The translations under genes were made by a program, and so were the position numbers. The notes under the pieces were generated by a model that did no database searches, was not told the origin of the DNA, and saw only the letters and a program-made list of their open reading frames with translations. Source: 1-14-0-10-45-29 sp041650255 (lineage in GTDB: Archaea > Micrarchaeota > Micrarchaeia > Anstonellales > Anstonellaceae). Taken from it: 64,000 nucleotides of DNA. This document shows, piece by piece, positions 23,863-31,327 of this stretch. The DNA is taken from NCBI GenBank assembly GCA_041650255.1, contig JBAZLL010000003.1, positions 1 through 64,000 on the forward strand, read 5' to 3'. Position 1 is the stretch's first letter. Every line of letters starts with the position of its first letter.

Positions 23863-25699
23863 CATAGTTTTGGCATTAAAAATTAAATTGCTTCCAACAA
23901 AAGATCAAGTATTAACCTTAGACGAATTATTTGGAAAATGGGCCTCTATATGTACTAGATTGGGTTCAAGGGGATTGGAACAAGATGATTTATCTCCGCC
24001 TTCAGAATTCAATGGGAAGCTACACTTCAGTAAGACACAACTTAATTCTGCAACTGGGGATATAAAGACTGCAAGAGAAGCTCTTGATGCAAGATGTCAG
24101 AAATTAAATTCTCAGGTTGTTCGTTTAGATAGAGATGTAACTGCACTAAAGGAAGCAATTGTTGACTCAAATAAAAGAGAAATTGATAAAACCAAGGAAA
24201 CTCGTTTTTATCCGAAGGCATGGGTGCGAACCGGGCAACTCATAAGAAAATACTATCCATTAGGCTATTTTAAACGACGGTTAGAACATGATGAAAGAAA
24301 GCTAAAACGAATGAAAGAAACGGTTGAAAAATTAAAGCACGGGAAAGTTCATTTCAGTCCAAGAAGAATAACTATATGGGCAAGTTCTTTACGTTTTCGT
24401 TTCGGCAATGATCCTCAAGCAGTTATTTCCCTCACGGATGTCGGCGAACCTCTGAGCATCAAACTACAACTTAAACCCGATCAAGAGTTAGTGGGCTCAA
24501 GCAAAAAAAGTGCCGATTTCTACGAAAACGCTATTCTAAACTTTCTTGCATATTCAATCAAAGCAAGATTATTTGGTTTTAGTAATTCAGAGCGCTTTTT
24601 GCTCAAAGCAAGAAAACCTGAAAAAGTGCAGAAAAAAGAAGCAATGCTTCGTAAAAAAACCGAGAATCTTCCATCCAAAATAATTATAGTTGAAAAATGG
24701 ATCGGTCGACAACTCAGTATAGAAGAAAAATCTGTTATCGAGGAAGAATTTACTTCGGTTTTGAAAGGAGGTACCATTGAAAACAAAAAATTTGTGTGTT
24801 TACTTTCAAACCTCGCGACTTCTATTTTAATTCGTTCAGAGCCGATTCTTTTGAATAAATATGGCATTATAATAAGAAAGCCAATTGGCAAAGCGAAAAC
24901 AAAGAACGTCTATAATATAAAATCTGACGAATGGGAGTATTACTTGCAACTTGGCTATTCTCCAGTGTTGTCTCCAAAACTTCAATACGAACCAAAAAGT
25001 TTTATTGGAATAGATCGAGGAGTTACCCACTCCGTAGCTCTCACCTTGTTTGATCCGGTGAGTAAAAAATTCGTTGTTAACCTATTATATCCAAATCCTG
25101 TTGCAAAGTGGAAACGCAGGAATAAATGTTTAGTTCGAGCACTGCAAAAACTCAAACGTAGAATAAAATCTCAAAACGGCGAAACATTGCATTTTAATCA
25201 AATGCGAAAAAGATTACATAGCGTTGAAAATCGTGCAGAAAACTATTGGCATAATCTGGCAAGTCAAATAATCAAATTAGCATATGAGCACAAAGCGGCG
25301 ATAGTATTAGAACGGCTTGAGAACTTAAGACAATCTGGTAGAAAAAAAACAAAATACGGGCAGGGATTGCGTTATGCTCTAAGCCTGTTCGATTACAAAA
25401 AAATCGCATCTTTAATATCCTACAAAGCCAGTCGTGATGGTGTACCTGTCTATGATGTCGATCCGAAATATACTAGCAAAACATGTTCCGCATGTTTGCT
25501 TCATGACCGCGTAGGTTCGGAATTTCCCGGGGATAAATATGTGCGCGGAATAGATGGTAATTTCAAAAGAGGATATTGTCCAGTTTGTCGTGAAATAAAT
25601 AATAATTCAAAAAGTGAGATTGACGCAGATCTTAATGCTGCTCGAGTGATCGCTCTTTGTGTTCAAAAGAAGCGGGGCATGCCAAGGAAAGTAAATTAA
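23852..25699 (+). CDS. cas12f: Miniature type V effector Cas12f (Cas14 family)
   Basis: A 615-residue RNA-guided nuclease candidate. The C-terminal half is a RuvC domain with D388 in FIGIDRGVTHSVAL, E487 in IVLERLENLRQ and the DADLNAA motif (D591/D593). A zinc ribbon, C545xxC548 to C576xxC579, lies between the last two motifs, as in Cas12f and TnpB. The N-terminal half has a beta-rich start, a long basic helical region (residues about 60-155) and a second beta segment, resembling the WED/REC parts of Cas12f. It is larger than the 529-residue Un1Cas12f1. ATG 23852 has an AGGTG motif 6 nt upstream, inside cas4. Context with cas1/2/4, a tracrRNA-like region and an array excludes a lone TnpB. Confidence 0.93.
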   Translation: MEDDIVLALKIKLLPTKDQVLTLDELFGKWASICTRLGSRGLEQDDLSPPSEFNGKLHFSKTQLNSATGDIKTAREALDARCQKLNSQVVRLDRDVTALKEAIVDSNKREIDKTKETRFYPKAWVRTGQLIRKYYPLGYFKRRLEHDERKLKRMKETVEKLKHGKVHFSPRRITIWASSLRFRFGNDPQAVISLTDVGEPLSIKLQLKPDQELVGSSKKSADFYENAILNFLAYSIKARLFGFSNSERFLLKARKPEKVQKKEAMLRKKTENLPSKIIIVEKWIGRQLSIEEKSVIEEEFTSVLKGGTIENKKFVCLLSNLATSILIRSEPILLNKYGIIIRKPIGKAKTKNVYNIKSDEWEYYLQLGYSPVLSPKLQYEPKSFIGIDRGVTHSVALTLFDPVSKKFVVNLLYPNPVAKWKRRNKCLVRALQKLKRRIKSQNGETLHFNQMRKRLHSVENRAENYWHNLASQIIKLAYEHKAAIVLERLENLRQSGRKKTKYGQGLRYALSLFDYKKIASLISYKASRDGVPVYDVDPKYTSKTCSACLLHDRVGSEFPGDKYVRGIDGNFKRGYCPVCREINNNSKSEIDADLNAARVIALCVQKKRGMPRKVN

Positions 25700-25779
25700 A
25701 CCTTGCTTACATCTCAATATCGGGTAAGGCAGTCTTGTCTTATCATCATGGTCCAACACATAACGTGAATCCAACGGAT

Positions 25780-26021
25780 ATTGTGCGAAGCAATTCGCCG
25801 ATCTGGTTGGGCAGTTGTCTGTTCTATATGGGAGACAACCAAATATCCCCCGTTGCTAGGGGATTTGGGCTCATAAAGCACTGTCTTGGTGTTTAACGGC
25901 TCAAGTGAACGTCGGTTCAACAGAGAGGTGTTTTTAAAACATCTACAAAAATATGACTTCGTTATGTTTAAAGTCAAAACAAGTCATTATAGTACTCCAT
26001 TTCAAAATCAGAGTCTTTTTT
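25780..26021 (+). ncRNA. Candidate tracrRNA of the Cas12f system
   Basis: The 329 bp between cas12f and the array have no ORF but strong local structure. One stem is GTTGTCT/AGACAAC around 25816-25841. A second is ATCCCC/GGGGAT around 25846-25864, recalling the CCC/GGGGAU stem of the Un1Cas12f1 tracrRNA. Next come AAGCAC/GTGTTT, TGAAC/GTTCA near 25907-25919 and a GGTGTTTT/AAAACATC stem. CAGAGAG at 25921-25927 is complementary to repeat positions 7-13, and TCGTT at 25959-25963 pairs with AACGA near the repeat 3' end; these are likely anti-repeats. A T6 run at 26016-26021, just before the first repeat, could end the transcript. The 5' end is a guess. Confidence 0.62.
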
Positions 26022-26028
26022 CCTGTCA

Positions 26029-27717
26029 GTTGCACTCTCTGAATTAACGACGTGAACGATGCAACTCAAAAATTAGTTGATGGTGCTATAAAGATGGGTT
26101 GTTGCACTCTCTGAATTAACGACGTGAACGATGCAACTACTTATTCCGGTGGTGCATGCAGTTGAAATGCTAAGTTGCACTCTCTGAATTAACGACGTGA
26201 ACGATGCAACTATCAGAAAATATCTTGGTTGATTACATGGAAGAAAGTTGCACTCTCTGAATTAACGACGTGAACGATGCAACTAACGCGTCTAATGCGT
26301 GTTTAAGCGCATATACGGTGTTGCACTCTCTGAATTAACGACGTGAACGATGCAACCAACTGTCGGAAATTGGATGGTCTCCGAGCATGCAGTTGCACTC
26401 TCTGAATTAACGACGTGAACGATGCAACTACTTGCTTGCCCATGCTTTGTCTCTTGGATTGAAGTTGCACTCTCTGAATTAACGACGTGAACGATGCAAC
26501 ATATGAAGCAATATGTAATTTTGGCGGCTATGCTGGTTGCACTCTCTGAATTAACGACGTGAACGATGCAACTATCAAGCTCTGCGTTTTCCATATCCAT
26601 TATTCCAGTTGCACTCTCTGAATTAACGACGTGAACGATGCAACGAGGTAGAGTGGGATGGTTAAAGGGAGGGATAAAGTTGCACTCTCTGAATTAACGA
26701 CGTGAACGATGCAACTGACCTCACTGCTTTTTGAAAATTTCTTTCTGCTGTTGCACTCTCTGAATTAACGACGTGAACGATGCAACTTCCGAGCTTTCCG
26801 AGCACCCCGCAACGAAACTCGGTTGCACTCTCTGAATTAACGACGTGAACGATGCAACAACGTAGGTAGTGCGGCAAGCGTATCAATCAGCGCGTTGCAC
26901 TCTCTGAATTAACGACGTGAACGATGCAACTGTTTATGTCAAGCCGGACGTTCTCAAAAAGAATGTTGCACTCTCTGAATTAACGACGTGAACGATGCAA
27001 CTCTCGGGGGTATTGTACCATTTTGACAGGTTTTTTGTTGCACTCTCTGAATTAACGACGTGAACGATGCAACTCTCAGTAAGCGAGCGATATAATGGAG
27101 CAACCGCGTTGCACTCTCTGAATTAACGACGTGAACGATGCAACTGGTGGACAGTGTATTTTGTGTAAATAAAAATGTGAGTTGCACTCTCTGAATTAAC
27201 GACGTGAACGATGCAACCACATCACCTACTCCTCCTCATCATTGTCGCTGTCGTTGCACTCTCTGAATTAACGACGTGAACGATGCAACTCCATATCTCT
27301 ACAATTCACTATATATCACTACCTAAGTTGCACTCTCTGAATTAACGACGTGAACGATGCAACTTCAATATCGGATTTACCCCCGACGAGCTTAAAGTTG
27401 CACTCTCTGAATTAACGACGTGAACGATGCAACTCTCGGCGTCAAATTCCTCAATCGTGTTGGGAAGTTGCACTCTCTGAATTAACGACGTGAACGATGC
27501 AACTTTCATAGTCAAGAGAGCCGCCACATCCGGGGGCGTTGCACTCTCTGAATTAACGACGTGAACGATGCAACTTACTGACCGCGCGGGAACGCTCGGG
27601 ACAGGCGGGTTGCACTCTCTGAATTAACGACGTGAACGATGCAACTTTGGTTCCGCCATTGTAATTAGGAACTCAAAGATGTTGCACTCTCTGAATTAAC
27701 GACGTGAACGACATACT
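26029..27717 (+). CRISPR. CRISPR array, 24 repeats and 23 spacers, type V-F
   Basis: Repeats are 37 bp, begin GTTGCACTCTCTG and end GTGAACGATGCAAC, and look identical except the last. They start at 26029, 26101, 26174, 26247, 26320, 26392, 26464, 26536, 26608, 26679, 26750, 26822, 26894, 26965, 27037, 27108, 27181, 27253, 27327, 27397, 27467, 27538, 27609 and 27681. Spacers are 33-37 nt. The last repeat keeps only its first 31 bases (to 27711), marking the leader-distal end, so the leader is at the cas side and transcription is rightward. The GTTGCA...TGCAAC ends and GAATxxACGA-type middle resemble the Un1Cas12f1 repeat. 18 of the 23 spacers start with T. Confidence 0.98.
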
Positions 27718-27843
27718 AATCATAGTAAATATATCACTTGGCAATATTATGCATCGAGGCTTGCAAGTCAAACTTATACTTACAGAAAAACTGTAGAATT
27801 ATAAATCTCTAACAGGTAGTGACTCCTACATCTGAGGTACTAA

Positions 27844-28794
27844 ATGGACGTCTTGACGCTTGTTTTATTCGCGATTGTTGTTATAGTTGTTGCTCTGATT
27901 AGTTTTTTAGCAGGTTATTTCTTCGGGAAAAATAATGTTTTGCAAAAAACGGATATCAGAGAACAGATGAGTATCGTTTCACAGCTTAATGCTCAGATGG
28001 CAGAAGTGAAAGCAAACTTCATCCAATTGGAGAAAAGGCGTGAAGAATCCGAAAAGGCGCACGATAAGAATTCCAAAGATAGAGACAAACAATGGCAAGA
28101 TTTCATAACATCTATTCAGGTTAATATGGGGAATATGTCGTCTCAACTGGGTCAGTTCCAGAAGCTAGTCTTGGGGACGAGTCAACGCGGGAAAGTAGGT
28201 GAAGAGCTGCTCAAGGTTTATCTTAAAGAGGCTATAAAGGGCGGAATGATAAAAACCAATCTCAATACTGGAAACGGAGAGGTCGAATTCGCGCTCAATC
28301 TACAAGATGGAAAATTCATACCAATCGATTCCAAATTGCCCGACGTCTATGAATTGCTTGAAAAAATGGAAAAAGCTGACCAAAAAGAGCAGTTAGTCAT
28401 TAAGAAACAAATAAAGTCGAAAATAGAACGTTGTATTGACGATGTAGTCAAATATCAGAATCAGCCTAAAACTATTGACAAATGTATTCTTTCCGTTCCA
28501 GATAATCTCGTGGATATGTATCCAGAAATGATGGACTTGGCGCGTAAGAAGAACGTCTATCTAACCGGTCATAGTTTCACATATCTTCTTTCATCTATGC
28601 TTTATGAAGAGTATGCGCGGCTAAAGGCGCAAGGTGATTTGGGGCAGTATCGGCAAAACGTCAGAGTATTACTCGGGATTATCGATGAGATAATGATAAA
28701 GACAGAAAGGATTGACAAGGGTCTTAAAATGGCGCAAAAGGCTAGCGAGGAAATTGCGGCAACTGGGAGAAATGCCAAAAAATCGGTTGATTAA
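27844..28794 (+). CDS. RmuC family protein
   Basis: A 316-residue protein with one N-terminal membrane helix (about residues 3-27), a coiled-coil segment (about 35-110) and the RmuC core, visible as LGTSQRGKVGEELLKVYL, PIDSKLPDVYELLEKM and the C-terminal LTGHSFTYLLSSMLYEEY. RmuC proteins are PD-(D/E)XK-related nucleases thought to limit rearrangements at inverted repeats. The ATG follows a TGAGGT Shine-Dalgarno motif by 7 nt, with a TATA-like AATTATAAAT near 27797. It lies directly after the distal end of the array and shares the A/T-rich codon style of the cas genes, so it may belong to the same acquired segment. Confidence 0.88.
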   Translation: MDVLTLVLFAIVVIVVALISFLAGYFFGKNNVLQKTDIREQMSIVSQLNAQMAEVKANFIQLEKRREESEKAHDKNSKDRDKQWQDFITSIQVNMGNMSSQLGQFQKLVLGTSQRGKVGEELLKVYLKEAIKGGMIKTNLNTGNGEVEFALNLQDGKFIPIDSKLPDVYELLEKMEKADQKEQLVIKKQIKSKIERCIDDVVKYQNQPKTIDKCILSVPDNLVDMYPEMMDLARKKNVYLTGHSFTYLLSSMLYEEYARLKAQGDLGQYRQNVRVLLGIIDEIMIKTERIDKGLKMAQKASEEIAATGRNAKKSVD

Positions 28795-28859
28795 TATATG
28801 AATAACTCGTCCTTCCCATCTGTTCTATTTTATAAATCATTCGTTATATTATATATCTC

Positions 28860-29453
28860 ATGTTAAATCTCATCCTCCGTTCAAAAGCCGAAGTAAAAGT
28901 ATTAAGTGTAATCCTCTTTCAAGACGGATTGCATCTAAGAGAAATTGCAAGGCAGGCAAATATCTCCCCTTTTGAAGCAAGACGGGAAATTCTCATTTTG
29001 CAAAAAGCAGGACTTCTAAACCTAACCAAGCGCGGCAATCAAACGCTTGCAACCATCAATAAAAACTGCCCATACTTAAGCGAAATAAAATCCCTCTACC
29101 TCAAAACAGACGGCATTTTTGCAATGCTAAAAAATAATCTGATAAAAATTTTACAAATCAGGTATGCAATAATCTACGGAAGCATGGCAAGAGGGGAAGA
29201 AAATGAAAAAAGCGACCTTGACCTTCTCATAATAGGCACGCCCGATGAAAAAGAGCTGGCTAAATCAATATCCAAACTGCAGTGGAAAACAACCCGCGAA
29301 ATCAATTATAACCTTTGGTCCGAAGATGAACTCGCAGAGAAGGTGGGGAGCTCATTTCTCTCTCAAATAGTAAAGGAAAAAAAGGTGTTTTTGATTGGAG
29401 AAGAATCAAAATTTTCAAGACTTGCTAAAAAAACATCAAATAAGACCAATTGA
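28860..29453 (+). CDS. Winged-helix/MNT nucleotidyltransferase fusion (HEPN-MNT antitoxin type)
   Basis: A 197-residue protein. Residues 1-70 form a winged helix (LHLREIARQANISPFEARREI). Residues about 90-180 form a minimal nucleotidyltransferase with the motif YGSMARGEENEKSDLDLLII, that is GSxARGE followed by SDxDL. It overlaps the downstream HEPN gene. In HEPN-MNT pairs the MNT protein AMPylates or otherwise neutralises the HEPN RNase; the winged helix could also autoregulate the pair. Its position near the CRISPR/RmuC island fits a defence or stability role. Confidence 0.87.
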   Translation: MLNLILRSKAEVKVLSVILFQDGLHLREIARQANISPFEARREILILQKAGLLNLTKRGNQTLATINKNCPYLSEIKSLYLKTDGIFAMLKNNLIKILQIRYAIIYGSMARGEENEKSDLDLLIIGTPDEKELAKSISKLQWKTTREINYNLWSEDELAEKVGSSFLSQIVKEKKVFLIGEESKFSRLAKKTSNKTN

Positions 29454-29832
29454 AAAAGACAAAAACAAAGCGATGCGCCTTCTAAAAAAGGCGGAAGATG
29501 ACTTAACCGCCGCTCAAGATATGCTAAAGGCAAACAAAAACGGATGGGCGCTCTCAATAGCATACAACTCAATGCTTACCTGCGCTCTTGCCCTCATGGC
29601 AAAGGCGGGCTTTTGGCCAGATTCGGACTCCCACCACATGGCGGCAGTGGCTTATTGTTCGCACGTTTTCAAAAACGAATCTTCCGAGCTTGTAATATTA
29701 TTCAATCGCTATAGAATAAAACGCCACGATGCGATTTATGGCGAGGCTGATTCAACGAGCAAAACCGAGGTTCAAAACGCAATAAAGTATGCAAAAGAGT
29801 TTTTGGATTTAACCAAAGAAAAATTGCAATAA
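29395..29832 (+). CDS. HEPN domain protein (putative toxin of a HEPN-MNT pair)
   Basis: Up to 145 residues of mostly helical HEPN domain, with the helix AMRLLKKAEDDLTAAQDML and the RYRIKRHDAIY motif, which matches the Rx4-6H catalytic pattern of HEPN RNases. It overlaps the 3' end of the MNT gene by 59 nt if it starts at the TTG at 29395; the first in-frame ATG is at 29473 and would trim the domain, so the start is uncertain. Together with the upstream gene it forms a classic MNT-HEPN toxin-antitoxin type cassette. Confidence 0.82.
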   Translation: MEKNQNFQDLLKKHQIRPIEKDKNKAMRLLKKAEDDLTAAQDMLKANKNGWALSIAYNSMLTCALALMAKAGFWPDSDSHHMAAVAYCSHVFKNESSELVILFNRYRIKRHDAIYGEADSTSKTEVQNAIKYAKEFLDLTKEKLQ

Positions 29833-29899
29833 GCTCTTTCCTTTCAAATAAACCCATCTATTTTATTAATCACGCCTGAATCTTTTATCTGGTGGTTTA

Positions 29900-31201
29900 A
29901 TGCAAAAAGCTCTTCTCGCAATGTTTATTTTCTCCATATTTTTATTTGCAGGTTGCACTCAAACAAACCCGCAAGAAAATACGAGTGGTCTTTCCAATAT
30001 GACGAATCCTGCCTCCACAAATTGCATAAATTTGGGCGGCACGCTTGAAATAAGAAACGAGCAAGCCGGAGAAGTTGGCTACTGCACACTGCCAAACGGC
30101 ACAATTTGCGAAGAATGGGCTCTTTTCAGGGGCGATTGTTGCGACCTCTCCGAAAAACAACTGGCAATCAGATTCATTGAAAAAAATTCATCCACCTACA
30201 AATATGATGGAATTGCCGGCTCAATAAAATTTCTAAATCAAACCACTCTCCCCTACTCTGAAAGCTTTTACTTCTCATTTCAATCCGCCCACCCCGGCTA
30301 TGGGAGCCGAAGCAATCAGTCTTTTGCACAAAAAATTACAAATCACACAATGAATGTTCAAGTTAGCAATGCAAAAGTGTCCTATGCAATCACGGACGAT
30401 GTGTTTGATGAAATATCAGACTCTTCAATCTGCATGATGTTCTCTGCAGTAATTGAAGTCTGCGGCAAAGATGGATTCACATACCAGCACCCCTGCTTTG
30501 CAAAAATAAACGGAGTTGAGATGTTGCATGGGGGCAAATGCAACCAGTCCGAATCCGCAACCGTTGGAATAGCAAATCCGGCATCGGCAAATTGCATAAA
30601 ATTAGGTGGCAAGCTTGAAATAAAAGATGAAGAAGGCGGGCAGGTAGGCTATTGCCTCCTTCCGGACACCACCGTATGCGAGGAATGGGCGCTTTATAGA
30701 GGCGAATGCGGCGAGAAATATTTAGGTGGTGCGGGTTGCACTCACTCGTATGCTCCGGTGTGCAGTATGAGTGGAAAAACTTACACAAACACCTGTTTTC
30801 TAACTGTTGCAAACGAGCAAATCTCTCACTATGGTGAATGTTCCGGTGGCAATGCAAGCGACATATATTACACTGGTAACTCATCAAAAGAATGCCTAGG
30901 CAAAAACATATCCTGCAAGGCAGGCTACATTTCCTTCATTGATTACACCTCTTGCGGATGCAAAAAATTGGCTGAAATGAGCCAAGCACTCTGCGAAGCG
31001 TCAAACGGAAATTGGAACGATTGCGGCTCTGCATGCCGAGGCGTACCCGAAGGAACAGTTTGCACAATGCAATGCGTTCAATACTGTGAGTGCGGAGGCT
31101 TCGCCGGATTTGCCTGCCCTGAAGGCTACAGTTGCACCGACTATCTTCCAAAAGGAGCAGTAGATGCAATGGGAGTTTGCAAGCTGGCACAAGCACAATA
31201 A
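29900..31201 (+). CDS. Exported lipoprotein with DUF333 and Kazal-like Cys-rich domains
   Basis: A 433-residue protein with a lipoprotein signal (LFAGC, lipidation at about Cys19), so probably anchored outside the cell membrane. Two DUF333-type modules (NPAS..C..LGG to EEWALFRG.C and EEWALYRGEC) each precede a Kazal-like Cys-rich segment (EVCGKDGFTYQHPCF and PVCSMSGKTYTNTCF). A C-terminal region with 12 or more cysteines follows. The internal duplication is visible in the DNA as well. Kazal folds often inhibit proteases, but here that is only a fold-level hint. A clear terminator follows. Confidence 0.83.
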   Translation: MQKALLAMFIFSIFLFAGCTQTNPQENTSGLSNMTNPASTNCINLGGTLEIRNEQAGEVGYCTLPNGTICEEWALFRGDCCDLSEKQLAIRFIEKNSSTYKYDGIAGSIKFLNQTTLPYSESFYFSFQSAHPGYGSRSNQSFAQKITNHTMNVQVSNAKVSYAITDDVFDEISDSSICMMFSAVIEVCGKDGFTYQHPCFAKINGVEMLHGGKCNQSESATVGIANPASANCIKLGGKLEIKDEEGGQVGYCLLPDTTVCEEWALYRGECGEKYLGGAGCTHSYAPVCSMSGKTYTNTCFLTVANEQISHYGECSGGNASDIYYTGNSSKECLGKNISCKAGYISFIDYTSCGCKKLAEMSQALCEASNGNWNDCGSACRGVPEGTVCTMQCVQYCECGGFAGFACPEGYSCTDYLPKGAVDAMGVCKLAQAQ

Positions 31202-31216
31202 GTTTATCAAAATTAG

Positions 31217-31248
31217 TTTGCCCTTTTTTTCGGGCAAAAATATTTTTT
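31217..31248 (+). terminator. Hairpin plus T-run terminator
   Basis: TTTGCCC (31217-31223) and GGGCAAA (31232-31238) form a perfect 7-bp stem, followed by T6 at 31243-31248. It sits 15 bp after the lipoprotein stop codon, and no gene crosses it. Confidence 0.65.
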
Positions 31249-31327
31249 CTAAAGTCTGTTTTTCTGTGCCCTTTTTTGCATTCCAAACAAAATATTTCTT
31301 TTTATTGTTTGCCAACCAAGTAATGCC

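Noticed and set aside
23852..25699. The effector as a lone IS605-type TnpB
   Set aside because: There is no TnpA and no transposon end, and it is in an operon with cas1-cas2-cas4 next to an array and tracrRNA-like region.
26292..27527. Open frames on the minus strand across the array, with a repeated CIVHVVNSESAT peptide
   Set aside because: They are translations of the CRISPR repeats and spacers; frames break at spacers of other lengths and there is no start context.
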